Virus record (IMG/VR): IMGVR_UViG_3300009320_000078
Coordinates: 1-31,781 of that record
Source: a virus
DNA: 31,781 bases
Strand: one strand, 5' to 3'
The notes under the pieces were generated by a model. That model made no database searches and was not told the origin of the DNA. It saw only the letters and a program-made list of their open reading frames with translations. Below are positions 1 to 6,896 of the stretch, piece by piece. Made by a program: the position numbers and the translations under genes. How positions within the stretch are numbered: position 1 is the first letter of the stretch; each line of letters starts with the position of its first letter.

Positions 1-356
1 TATAAATAGTTTTCAGCATTAGTATCACTATATACTATACCTCCATTGACTTTATTAAACACCTTACCCGTAGTAACATCTACAATTTCCATACCGTTAG
101 CAGTAATTTGAATTGAGTATTTTTCTTCACTATCACCAGCAAGACCCCTATCATAAGCATAAATCCACATATTAGAGGCATAATCAATATTATCATCCAA
201 ATCCAATACGTGTGTGGGATTTCTCTTTAATAAACCATTATTAACAGTAGGGAAAGCATTAACAGAATCTTCTACTTGAGTAGGTAAGCGGTGTTCAGCC
301 GCTTGTTGGTTAACTCCACCATAAAGAGACTCTTTTGAGTTAGTTACCAAACCCAT
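1..356 (-). CDS. T7 gp12-like tail nozzle protein (tail tubular protein B), 5' part
   Basis: Only the first 118 codons are in the window; the gene runs off the left edge. The start (MGLVTNSKESLYGGVNQQAA) is followed by RLPTQVEDSVNAFPTV and GLLKRNPTH. This matches the conserved opening of T7 gp12-type nozzle proteins, where a G(V/I)xQQ motif is followed by RxxxQ(V/C)EE, N and a (K/R)RPPT-like stretch. In that family six copies form the tip of the short tail and close the DNA channel. The ATG overlaps the TAA stop of the upstream gp11-like gene (TTATAATG-type overlap at 354-358), so the two are translationally coupled. The T7 order capsid-gp11-gp12 is preserved. Identification is from motif and synteny; the rest of the gene (normally about 700-800 residues) cannot be seen. 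Confidence 0.85.
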   Translation of the reverse strand, partial: MGLVTNSKESLYGGVNQQAAEHRLPTQVEDSVNAFPTVNNGLLKRNPTHVLDLDDNIDYASNMWIYAYDRGLAGDSEEKYSIQITANGMEIVDVTTGKVFNKVNGGIVYSDTNAENYL

Positions 357-949
357 TATAAACCACCACTTTGATTGTATTTTTGACCATAACCTGAATC
401 ATATATATTATTCTTTTTAGCTCTATCGTTACTTTTCCGTGCAATCATACGGGCTTTAGTTTCATCTTCTTTTGTAAAAGCATAGCTATCAGTATCACCA
501 ACTTGACGAGCTTGAAATCTTCTAGCCGCTGAAACAGTGATATAATGTCTTAATGGATGAGTTAAATCATTGAATGGTATATTCCAAATAATCTCAACTG
601 TTTGAGATTCATCAAAGATAAATGACTGTTCAGACTTAGAGTATAATTTCCAGTTCCTCACAATAAGGTCACTATCAGCAGAAGACAAGTCAAGGATGTT
701 AAAAGGGATAGATATGATACCCTCAGTATCAGGACTTAGAACATAATCAGCATCTCTATTAAAGTGCCAATTTTCACCTAATATTTCTTCTTTAGTCTCT
801 TTGATTACATCAAATGCAATCTGAGCTTCAAGTACATTATCAGTGTCCTCTTCATTTTCTAAAGGGGGTTCGTTGATTACTTGTAAAAGTACATTAACAG
901 CGTGTAGTAAATATTTTTGAGAATCGATTTCAAATTCTTGGAAAGCCAT
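356..949 (-). CDS. T7 gp11-like tail adaptor (tail tubular protein A)
   Basis: 197 residues, the usual length for gp11-type adaptors, which form the dodecameric ring between portal and nozzle. The N-terminal helical stretch (LLHAVNVLLQVINEPPL), the central EEILGENWHFNRDADYVLSPD block and the later LRHYITVSAARRFQARQVGD segment are the recognisable family pattern. It lies between major capsid and the gp12-like gene as in T7. The start has a good ribosome site (AAGGAG) placed after a perfect hairpin at 965-984. The C-terminus is polar and probably disordered (KKNNIYDSGYGQKYNQSGG). Function is inferred from pattern and gene order. Confidence 0.88.
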   Translation of the reverse strand: MAFQEFEIDSQKYLLHAVNVLLQVINEPPLENEEDTDNVLEAQIAFDVIKETKEEILGENWHFNRDADYVLSPDTEGIISIPFNILDLSSADSDLIVRNWKLYSKSEQSFIFDESQTVEIIWNIPFNDLTHPLRHYITVSAARRFQARQVGDTDSYAFTKEDETKARMIARKSNDRAKKNNIYDSGYGQKYNQSGGL

Positions 950-964
950 AAGAACTCCTTATTG

Positions 965-984
965 ATACCCTCCTAAGAGGGTAT
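965..984 (-). terminator. Hairpin between capsid and tail adaptor genes (position of T7 T-phi)
   Basis: ATACCCTC (965-972) and GAGGGTAT (977-984) form a perfect 8-bp stem with a 4-nt loop, 15 bp past the capsid stop codon. In T7 a partial terminator sits at the same place and lowers expression of tail genes relative to capsid. There is no T-run after the stem (CAATAAGGAG follows, containing the next ribosome site), so it may be a weak terminator or an RNA-processing/stability stem. Confidence 0.5.
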
Positions 985-999
985 TGTAAAGAGCGTGGG

Positions 1000-1926
1000 T
1001 TACACGTTCTTAATTGAGGTCGCACATTGTGGACGAAGAGCTGCAACACCGTTAGAGAAGTATGCGTTGATAAGTTTAGCGTTAAGGAAGTCAGGTTGAG
1101 GATTAATATCAACTTTCACATCCCATAGCTTAACCATACCAGCTGCTTCTGTTGTAAAGACAAGACCAACTAGACCAGCTGTAGCTGGAAGGTTGTTAGT
1201 TTTGAATACAGTCACACCACCTACCATCTTAACATCACCAATATCAAGACCACCATTGTTACTCGTGTAATCGCTAGAAACGATTGTGAGAGATTGAGGT
1301 AGGTATTGGAAGTCAAGAGGGTCAAGAGCACAAAACTTTTGGTCAAGAACATCATTCACTTCCATAGCAGCTGAAGCCGCATAGATAGATTCAATCAGTT
1401 CTTGTCCTCTGTCAGCAGCGACACCAGTATCAGCAACACCACCGTTAAGAGCTGTGTTCACGATAACAGTACCATCACCGTTACCAACAAGACCAGTTGC
1501 AAGAGATGACGCTTCAATAGCCGCAGAACATTTACGGTCAATAGCGTTAGCTAATTTAGCTCCGAGTTGTCTTACGTTCATACCTTGAACATCATATCTT
1601 GCGATAGCCTCATCCCATTGGTCAATTCTTCTTGATTCGTATTGAGGACGGTCAAGAGCGATGATAATTTCATCTTGCGTACCATTTCCAACTTGTACTT
1701 GCGTACCAGCAACATAAGCCGCGATTCCAGTATCAGCAGTATCTTCTTTACCTTCAATGATAAATGAACCAGCAGCAGAACCCGTACCAAGATTATCAAT
1801 TCTGATAAGGTCAGCAAATCTAGTCATTCTATAGAATGCTTGAAGAACATCAAGTGTTATGTCTCTTGTAAGGTCAGCAGCGGAGTCTGTACCCGTATTT
1901 GGAGTATTTGCACCAGTATAAGCCAT
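1000..1926 (-). CDS. Major capsid protein
   Basis: 308 residues, of HK97-fold podovirus size. It is rich in G/A and short hydrophobic segments, as capsid proteins are. Recognisable stretches are TLDVLQAFYRMTRFADLIRIDNLGTG near the N-terminus, a central DRKCSAAIEASSLATG helix and the C-terminal LINAYFSNGVAALRPQ. It follows the scaffold gene and precedes the gp11-like gene, as in T7-like phages. The ATG at 1926 has an AAAGGAT ribosome site. It has its own upstream promoter (2060-2089), fitting the high copy number of a capsid protein. No frameshift-extended minor form can be seen: the reading frame ends at TAA and a hairpin follows. Confidence 0.92.
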   Translation of the reverse strand: MAYTGANTPNTGTDSAADLTRDITLDVLQAFYRMTRFADLIRIDNLGTGSAAGSFIIEGKEDTADTGIAAYVAGTQVQVGNGTQDEIIIALDRPQYESRRIDQWDEAIARYDVQGMNVRQLGAKLANAIDRKCSAAIEASSLATGLVGNGDGTVIVNTALNGGVADTGVAADRGQELIESIYAASAAMEVNDVLDQKFCALDPLDFQYLPQSLTIVSSDYTSNNGGLDIGDVKMVGGVTVFKTNNLPATAGLVGLVFTTEAAGMVKLWDVKVDINPQPDFLNAKLINAYFSNGVAALRPQCATSIKNV

Positions 1927-2052
1927 AATTTATCCTTTCGTTTGTTTGTATTTATTTAGTTGTAGTTTTGCCAAATAAACACCGTTGAAAGAATAATCTG
2001 AAAAGAATTACTCGATAGATGTTATTAGTCAGGCTTTATCCTAACCAACTAT

Positions 2053-2089
2053 GACTACCATTATAACTCAGATTATCCTTAAATGTCAA
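2053..2089 (-). promoter_or_regulatory. Sigma70-type promoter for the major capsid gene
   Basis: On the minus strand TTGACA (2089-2084) and TATAAT (2065-2060) are both perfect consensus boxes separated by 18 bp. The expected transcription start is near 2053, giving a leader of about 127 nt before the capsid ATG. The -35 context CCTTGACATTTAAG is shared exactly with the promoter at 6903-6931, marking both as one late-promoter class. It lies in the only sizeable gap inside the virion operon. Confidence 0.8.
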
Positions 2090-2092
2090 GGA

Positions 2093-2113
2093 TACTGATA
2101 TTTATTATCAGTA
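2093..2113. repeat. 8-bp inverted repeat just upstream of the capsid promoter
   Basis: TACTGATA (2093-2100) and TATCAGTA (2106-2113) are perfect inverted arms around TTTAT, starting 3 bp upstream of the -35 box. It also overlaps the scaffold stop codon. It could be an operator or activator site at the promoter, or a hairpin ending the upstream transcript; there is no T-run. Sequence observation only. Confidence 0.5.
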
Positions 2114-2983
2114 CCCTCTCCATAATCTTTCATCAGTCAGCTTCAATCTAGCATTATACTTAGCTCTAGCCGCTGTATCATTTTTACCAGCTTGAGAATC
2201 TAAGTACTGCTTATCTTTAAAGATTTCAGCTTGGCTCTCATAACCTTTAAGACCAACATTACCTGAAGCACTGCCATTGATTCTAGTAGGATTAGTCACA
2301 TCACCAGCGGCTTTTACTGCTTCATACTCCGAGTAAAGCCCTTTAATAGTAAAACGTGAGTTAGAACCCGTAATATCAGCATCAAAAGCTTGTTTTTCTG
2401 CATCACTTAAGGTTTCAGAAGCCCAACCTAACATGGCTTCATAATTTTCTTTACCACCAACTTCAGCATGAGCGACATTGATTTTATCTCTAAGCTCAAT
2501 AGCACCTAACTTAATGTCTCTAATGTCAAGACCTTTTTCCGTAAGAACAGTTTCTATCTCAGGTGTGAGCTCCATACCATTGTTCATAAACTCAGGAATA
2601 ACAGCCTTAATAGCTTCTTGCTTTTCAAGTTGAATAACATCAGCTTCAACACCGTTTGTCATATTCTTCTCACGAGTTTTAACATCTTCAACATACTGAG
2701 CATGTTTGTCTTGTAAGTTTTTATGAGCTTCAGCGAACTGCTCCAAATTCTCATACTTACCTAAAAGCTTTCCATCAGCTGTTACAAACTTCTCTTTGAT
2801 TTCATCTGTAATCTCAAAATTAAGAGATACTCCCGCACCGCCATCAGAAGGAAGACCAGTAAGGTCTCCAGCTGGAGCTGGGTTTGGGTCATTACCCGCT
2901 GGATTACCAGCTGGGTCATTTGGATTAGGGTTTGGGTCATTACCCGCTGGGTTACCAGCTGGGTCATTTGGGTCTTGTGACAT
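2108..2983 (-). CDS. Scaffold / capsid assembly protein
   Basis: 291 residues, acidic and mostly helical, directly before the capsid gene where T7-like phages carry the gp9 scaffold. Residues 1-40 are a low-complexity Asp/Pro/Asn/Gly/Ala tail built from a 16-residue repeat. After it come a FVTADGKLLGKYENLEQFAEAHK block and long charged helices, ending in a short basic tail (KYNARLKLTDERLWRGY). A basic C-terminal helix that contacts the capsid is typical for scaffolds, and the KYENLEQFAEAHKNLQ block recurs in phage scaffold proteins. Ribosome site AAGGGG before the ATG. Context plus composition make this call strong; no enzymatic motif is present. Confidence 0.85.
   Translation of the reverse strand: MSQDPNDPAGNPAGNDPNPNPNDPAGNPAGNDPNPAPAGDLTGLPSDGGAGVSLNFEITDEIKEKFVTADGKLLGKYENLEQFAEAHKNLQDKHAQYVEDVKTREKNMTNGVEADVIQLEKQEAIKAVIPEFMNNGMELTPEIETVLTEKGLDIRDIKLGAIELRDKINVAHAEVGGKENYEAMLGWASETLSDAEKQAFDADITGSNSRFTIKGLYSEYEAVKAAGDVTNPTRINGSASGNVGLKGYESQAEIFKDKQYLDSQAGKNDTAARAKYNARLKLTDERLWRGY
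2880..2974. repeat. Near-perfect 48-bp tandem repeat in the scaffold N-terminus
   Basis: The sequence beginning GGGTTTGGGTCATTACCCGC at 2880 recurs at 2928, with almost two copies of a 48-bp (16-codon) unit differing at very few positions. It encodes the repeated NDPAGNPAGNDPNP motif. The near-identity at DNA level points to recent duplication rather than old protein repeats. Confidence 0.85.
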
Positions 2984-2986
2984 GAC

Positions 2987-3493
2987 TTACCCCTTCTCAA
3001 TGAAGTCTTGCTCAAAGCTAAATTTAAGAGGTCTGTCTCTTAGCTCGGCTTTCGATAACGTCCATACAAGCTGTTTGAAATCTTCTTGATTAATACCGTG
3101 TTTACGCATAATCATACTAGGCTTCCAACCTGAGTTAATTAGAGCTCTTAACTCTTCAATAGTACATTTAGTTTTCTTACCCTTTTCACGACCAAAATGC
3201 CTACCATTAGCTTCAGAATACTCACCATACTCACCAGCTGTCATAACAGTGATATTAGCTCTGTCCGTTACACCTTCACCAGCATAAGTCTTTGCAAACG
3301 CACTTGCGGGTTTCTCTGCTGTCTCATCTACATCAGTTGTAACTGTTACCTCTTTAGCTTTCTTCAGAATACCTTTGAGTTTACCTACTGTGATTCCTAA
3401 TTCCTCTGATGCCGCTACTTGTGTCATACCGCTGTTCAACAGTTCTTCAATCTGTTCAGCAGTTACTTCTACATTATTTTCTGTGTTATCCAT
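2987..3493 (-). CDS. Hypothetical protein with N-terminal HTH-like segment, upstream of scaffold
   Basis: 168 residues. Residues 10-45 (TAEQIEELLNSGMTQVAASEELGITVGKLKGIL) look like a helix-turn-helix of the kind that reads sequence-repetitive DNA, and a second similar helical unit (TIEELRALINSGWKPSMIMRKHGINQEDFKQLV) occurs near 112-145, so the protein may hold two related HTH modules joined by a disordered linker. Its ORF ends 3 bp before the scaffold start, so it is co-transcribed with virion genes. Good ribosome site (GAAAGGA). Possible roles are packaging or late regulation. I do not recognise the family, and function is not assignable. Confidence 0.75.
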   Translation of the reverse strand: MDNTENNVEVTAEQIEELLNSGMTQVAASEELGITVGKLKGILKKAKEVTVTTDVDETAEKPASAFAKTYAGEGVTDRANITVMTAGEYGEYSEANGRHFGREKGKKTKCTIEELRALINSGWKPSMIMRKHGINQEDFKQLVWTLSKAELRDRPLKFSFEQDFIEKG

Positions 3494-3505
3494 AATGCTT
3501 TCCTT

Positions 3506-3567
3506 TCTATTGTTTTAATGTTAGAGCCATAAGCTCAATAAGACTCTCCAAAGAGAGCCCTATGAGA
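3506..3567 (-). other. Two small hairpins in the intergenic gap, possible terminator or processing site
   Basis: On the minus strand CTCTC/GAGAG around TTTG (3544-3557) is followed by TTATT, and GAGC/GCTC around TTATG follows nearer the next gene. They lie between the 38-aa gene and the 168-aa gene. The stems are short; a weak terminator or RNA-processing site is possible. Confidence 0.3.
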
Positions 3568-3684
3568 TTACTTCTCGTCAGTTTCTTTTTTAACTTTTGC
3601 TCTACGAGCTTTTTCTTTTTTATTCTTTGGTAAGTCAATCGCTGAGATTACCTTACTTTCTTTAACAACTTCTTTATTAGCCAT
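3568..3684 (-). CDS. Small basic protein (38 aa)
   Basis: ATG at 3684 has an excellent ribosome site (AAAGGAGGA, 9 bp upstream). The product is MANKEVVKESKVISAIDLPK followed by NKKEKARRAKVKKETDEK, strongly lysine-rich. The spacing from the portal stop (3708) is 23 bp and the strand is the same, so it belongs to the late operon. The basic composition suggests nucleic-acid or capsid-interior contact, but no family is recognised. Confidence rests on ribosome site and position. Confidence 0.65.
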   Translation of the reverse strand: MANKEVVKESKVISAIDLPKNKKEKARRAKVKKETDEK

Positions 3685-3707
3685 AATAAGTCCTCCTTTC
3701 GTAAGAT

Positions 3708-5219
3708 TTATTGACCAGTAGCGGCATTCTTCACAATGTCACCAGTTGCTCCAGCTACAGACTCATCCATAGCGGCTTTAGCTTGAGCCTCTTGACGACC
3801 CTTTCTAATCTCATCAACCTCTTTCTTTTTACGAACTAAGTTTTCAGTATTAATACCATCATACGAAGCATATCTCTGAGCCAATTCTTCTTCAATAAGA
3901 TAGTCAGTAAGCCCAAGTTGTGTCATTCTTGTCACATACCCATCTAATTTCTGAGCCTCTTGTGACCTACCAAGAGCATCGAGACCAGTAAGAATCTCAG
4001 GTTCAATATTTTCAAACTTGATGCCCTTTTCCTCCATGATTTGATGAACCAACCACTTAGAAAAATGAAGAGCCATAGAGGAATAAATACCACCCAATGT
4101 AGACTCTTCTAACTCTCTTGCCATTATCTGAACCTCATACGCTGTAACACGTTCAGCGTTACGAGTAGTCGATTCAGTAGATAAGAACATTTTAGCAAGT
4201 TCTCTTTTAAGACTGGCTTCCCGTTCAGCTGGAGCTTGAAAGTCATAATTCTTATTAGCTTGAACTACTGTCACATCATCAGCTTTACCATAACGATATG
4301 CTCCAGTAGGTGCATTAGCCACATCATCTTTATCAGTTCTACCTATAGACTCATCTACTAAGAATAGAACTTTAGCCGCTGCAAGTGAGCCACGAGTTAA
4401 GAGTTCAGCTAATTTGTTAAGCTGCTCCATATCATCAAAGTAATCTTCCACATAAGGTCTGTGGTATTTATCACCACTCACCCATTTCCAACCTAAGTAT
4501 CTGAACGGACAACTGATATAATCAGCATAAGTAGCTTCCTCACCTACAAGTTCTCCTTCAAGCTCTTGTATACGTTCCCATTTACCTTCTTCATTTACAT
4601 GAACCAAAGTATATAGTTTAAACTCTTTTTGCTTCTCATCTCTAGGCTCGACACCTTCAGGTAAATCTTCTTTATACAAGTCCTCAACCACACAGATACC
4701 CAATGGATTACCATTACGGTCAAGCTTAACAGCAAAAGATTTAAGAGTATGGAGTAATAAACCTTCTTCTTCCACCTTCTCAGCTACAACAGAGCCTACT
4801 ACAAGGAGTTGGTCAATAATTTGAAAGAGTGATGGACGTACTTGCTGTACTTCTATCTCACTATTAATGTCTTCAGTATTAGCTGATAACGCCGAATACA
4901 TATTTTCAAGACCTTCTTTATCGATACTCTCACCTTCACCAAAAGTATCTTTAAGACCTTGAGGGTCAGGTCTAAATCTGAATGATGAGGTAGATGGAGG
5001 TAATAGGGCTAGACCCATTTTAGATTTAAGGTTATTGACCAGCCCACCACAGAAAGATTGAGCTCTTTTAAAAACTACACTATCACCACTACCAGCTCCG
5101 TCTTTCCTCATCAGATAAGGTATGGTCATCTCTGCATGGTTCTCAGCTCTTGTCTCAAACTCTTTACGGTCTTTGGAGTATTCTTCATAGAACTCACTAG
5201 GTTTAATATCTAAAGGCAT
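3708..5219 (-). CDS. Portal protein (head-tail connector, T7 gp8-like)
   Basis: 503 residues, close to the 510-540 of T7-like connectors. Family features are the N-terminal ETRAENHAEMTIPYLMRKDG segment, then NLKSKMGLALLPPSTSSFRFRPD, the central ISCPFRYLGWKWVSGDKYHRPYVEDYFDDMEQLNKLAE, and MFLSTESTTRNAERVTAYEVQIMARELEESTLGGIYSSMA. These are characteristic of Podoviridae head-tail connectors (PF12236 type). Twelve copies form the DNA entry channel and bind terminase during packaging. The ATG overlaps the stop of the preceding 59-aa gene (TAATG), with GGGAGG as ribosome site inside that gene. The C-terminus ends in Ala/Gly/Thr-rich sequence. Confidence 0.95.
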   Translation of the reverse strand: MPLDIKPSEFYEEYSKDRKEFETRAENHAEMTIPYLMRKDGAGSGDSVVFKRAQSFCGGLVNNLKSKMGLALLPPSTSSFRFRPDPQGLKDTFGEGESIDKEGLENMYSALSANTEDINSEIEVQQVRPSLFQIIDQLLVVGSVVAEKVEEEGLLLHTLKSFAVKLDRNGNPLGICVVEDLYKEDLPEGVEPRDEKQKEFKLYTLVHVNEEGKWERIQELEGELVGEEATYADYISCPFRYLGWKWVSGDKYHRPYVEDYFDDMEQLNKLAELLTRGSLAAAKVLFLVDESIGRTDKDDVANAPTGAYRYGKADDVTVVQANKNYDFQAPAEREASLKRELAKMFLSTESTTRNAERVTAYEVQIMARELEESTLGGIYSSMALHFSKWLVHQIMEEKGIKFENIEPEILTGLDALGRSQEAQKLDGYVTRMTQLGLTDYLIEEELAQRYASYDGINTENLVRKKKEVDEIRKGRQEAQAKAAMDESVAGATGDIVKNAATGQ

Positions 5220-5398
5220 TATTTCCTCCCAGTCATAACTTGGATTTCACGAATAAGTTTTAACTTAGCCACGTACTCAACTTTATCTTTATCCGTCTTC
5301 AACTCATCTATACGAAGAGCATCATTTGGATAACGATTATCAAGTTCAGTTAACATTTCATCAAAATTGAGCACAGATGTTTTTTTATCCATACTCAT
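5219..5398 (-). CDS. Small protein upstream of portal (59 aa)
   Basis: The frame starts ATGAGTATGGAT at 5398, overlapping the TGA of the 103-aa gene by 4 bp (ATGA), and ends TAATG on the portal start. The product has an acidic, helical sequence (FDEMLTELDNRYPNDALRID, later DKDKVEYVAKLKLIREIQVMT). This tight overlap on both sides is typical of a real coupled gene. No Shine-Dalgarno motif is clear, so translation may depend on coupling; the ATG at 5392 is an alternative start. Family not recognised; many T7-like phages carry short unknown genes just before the portal. Confidence 0.7.
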   Translation of the reverse strand: MSMDKKTSVLNFDEMLTELDNRYPNDALRIDELKTDKDKVEYVAKLKLIREIQVMTGRK

Positions 5399-5706
5399 AC
5401 TGAAAACCCTAACCCTGAACCTGATGTTCCTCCAAAGGTACTGCCAGTTTTAGTTACAAGAAAGTCAGATGTAGAGCCCATAGCTAAGGTATTAGTATCT
5501 TTAGCTCCAAACGATATGGAACTAAGCTCCTCACCTTCAGGACGAGTCTCCCTAGCAATACGTTCAGCCTCAGCTCTACGCTCCTCTTCTTCACGCTCAA
5601 GCCTTTTACGCTCTTTATTAGCTATATCCTCTTGCTTCTCAGCCGCATAAATACTTGCACCCGCTCCAATAACTGCTGCTGCGATAATTGCTGTAGCTAA
5701 AGCCAT
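5395..5706 (-). CDS. Small virion-associated protein with hydrophobic N-terminus (103 aa)
   Basis: Residues 3-21 (LATAIIAAAVIGAGASIYA) are a hydrophobic small-residue segment. They are followed by a highly charged helix (residues 24-55, Glu/Arg-rich) and a Gly/Ser/Thr-rich tail ending GTSGSGLGFSV. Short proteins with this alanine/glycine start plus coiled coil are common among podovirus virion or internal proteins, for example those near T7 gp14. The gene lies in the late operon between the gp13-like gene and the portal block. Role is inferred only from composition and place. Confidence 0.7.
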   Translation of the reverse strand: MALATAIIAAAVIGAGASIYAAEKQEDIANKERKRLEREEEERRAEAERIARETRPEGEELSSISFGAKDTNTLAMGSTSDFLVTKTGSTFGGTSGSGLGFSV

Positions 5707-5716
5707 CTTAAACCCC

Positions 5717-6085
5717 CTAATTAAATTGAAGAATTGTTATATCATCGTTACGTTGTATGATTTTGGGCTCATACTTAAGTAACATTGGTACGATTAAGTC
5801 ACTATTACCGTTAACTACAGTATAGGTTTTCTCACCCTGCTTAATAAACTTAATGAACTTCTTTAACATCCACATATCAGCCTTCTCTTTAGCTCCGCCC
5901 ATTAACATAAAGGCTTGTAACTCATCAGACCATATAGGACAGAAGAAGGAGTTACCCTTTACTTCTACATCATTATCAAGCAGCTCCTGATACACCGACT
6001 CAAAAGACTGACCCCGCATATCAAAGTTGTCAAAATAATACCGCACTATTTCTTTAAGCTTATTTTCCATACGGTATAATAACAT
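5717..6085 (-). CDS. Late-operon first gene, possibly T7 gp13-like (GNAT-derived) protein
   Basis: 122 residues from the first ATG (117 from the ATG at 6070, MENKLKEIV). Neither start has a Shine-Dalgarno motif. The sequence goes through FFCPIWSDELQAFMLMGG, then a helix, then TYTVVNGNSDLIVPMLLKYE and finally ITILQF. The order strand - GG - helix - 'V.NGNS..I..ML...' - strand resembles T7 gp13 (LAIGG ... WVGNTSHIRFLKTIGA ... FQLFTI), a small protein of acetyltransferase-like fold needed for virion assembly. I call this similarity by eye, so it is tentative. It begins the leftward virion cluster and is divergent from the 191-aa gene, with a 32-bp gap. Confidence 0.6.
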   Translation of the reverse strand: MLLYRMENKLKEIVRYYFDNFDMRGQSFESVYQELLDNDVEVKGNSFFCPIWSDELQAFMLMGGAKEKADMWMLKKFIKFIKQGEKTYTVVNGNSDLIVPMLLKYEPKIIQRNDDITILQFN

Positions 6086-6117
6086 AATTTATACTTAAAT
6101 CAAATAAAGGTTTCTAA

Positions 6118-6693
6118 ATGGATAAAAACGAAATCCAATCCATCGAACATTTCGCGTACCCCACCCCTTTTAACTTAGAGCTTAAAGAATTAGGACTCAT
6201 CCCATATCGCACCAACTCGCGGTTGGAAGAAAAAATTAGATGGCTCTTCTCTCACCCACACTACATCCATAGAGATATTTTCATAGACGTTGCGTCTGAT
6301 GGCTCTAAAGGATTGGTCAAGGACATGGCTATTAAGGCTGTAGGTATTATGCGACATTTCTTAGAAAACCCGCAACAGTACGGGCATAGTGCCGACAATA
6401 TCCATATGCAGATTCTTGTTCGTATGTGGAGACAAGTGTATCGCCACAAGAAGTTCCAACGTAAGAACGTTACGCAATATATCGCTGCAAAGATGCGACT
6501 ATTGAGCATAGAGAACGGACTGATAGAAGAATTAATACGCACTTGCACGGATAAAGACTATGTGCAACACGGTGATGATATGATTAAGAAGCGTGAAGGT
6601 GTGGGTCTTCGTGAAAAACGTAAACCTAAAAAGAAGCGTAGGAAAAGCACGGGTAAAAACTATATGGATTATTTATGTAGTTTGGATGAATAG
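6118..6693 (+). CDS. Hypothetical protein with basic C-terminus (191 aa)
   Basis: Starts with AAAGG 7 bp before the ATG, and a TATAAT at 6075-6080 may be its -10 box, though the -35 is poor. The protein is helical, with IRWLFSHPHYIHRDIFID and LVRMWRQVYRHKKFQRKNVTQYIAAKMRLLSIENGLIEELIR, then a strongly basic stretch at 157-183 (KKREGVGLREKRKPKKKRRKS) and an acidic end. The basic region suggests RNA or DNA binding. It is the only plus-strand gene left of the control region and is antisense to any transcript from the 6926 promoter; its last codons form one arm of a 25-bp inverted repeat. G+C by eye is near 42%, higher than the early genes. Family not recognised. Confidence 0.8.
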   Translation: MDKNEIQSIEHFAYPTPFNLELKELGLIPYRTNSRLEEKIRWLFSHPHYIHRDIFIDVASDGSKGLVKDMAIKAVGIMRHFLENPQQYGHSADNIHMQILVRMWRQVYRHKKFQRKNVTQYIAAKMRLLSIENGLIEELIRTCTDKDYVQHGDDMIKKREGVGLREKRKPKKKRRKSTGKNYMDYLCSLDE

Positions 6694-6896
6694 GCTTACA
6701 CCCTTAACTACATAAATAATCCATATAGTTAAGGATGTAAAAAAGAGACACGAGAAATATACCTAACAGTTACCACGCTATTAGGTATGCGTTAAACTAT
6801 GCAGAGAACAGCGCCAAGAAAACTCTAACATATACAAGTACAAGGAATTAACATTTTTGTCTATTTAGGAATAAAGTCATAAAATCCTAAATAGAC
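6654..6896 (-). ncRNA. Candidate ~240-nt leftward RNA (small RNA or attenuated late leader)
   Basis: A consensus promoter (6903-6931) would start RNA near 6896. The first 38 nt make a perfect 12-bp hairpin (arms 6885-6896 and 6859-6870, 14-nt loop). A second stem follows: ATACCTAA (6759-6766) with TTAGGTAT (6781-6788). The RNA would end in a perfect 25-bp stem (6706-6730 with 6658-6682, 23-nt loop) followed by five Ts (6659-6655), a terminator-like layout. No minus-strand ORF with a start signal is visible inside. The 3' part is antisense to the end of the 191-aa gene. If the stem is read through, the same RNA would be the leader of the late operon at 6085. Confidence 0.5.
6658..6730 (-). terminator. 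Perfect 25-bp inverted repeat with T-tract on the minus strand
   Basis: Arms 6658-6682 and 6706-6730 are perfect reverse complements, with a 23-nt loop. The left arm encodes the C-terminal YMDYLCS of the 191-aa gene and the right arm lies beyond its stop. On the minus strand five Ts follow the stem; on the plus strand A-rich sequence follows. It therefore suits termination of leftward RNA better than of the rightward gene. It is exceptionally long for a simple terminator. Confidence 0.6.

Noticed and set aside
1578-1817. Long open frames opposite or within capsid, scaffold, portal and other genes
   Set aside because: These are shadow frames of clear genes; leucine/serine-rich or basic translations without ribosome sites.
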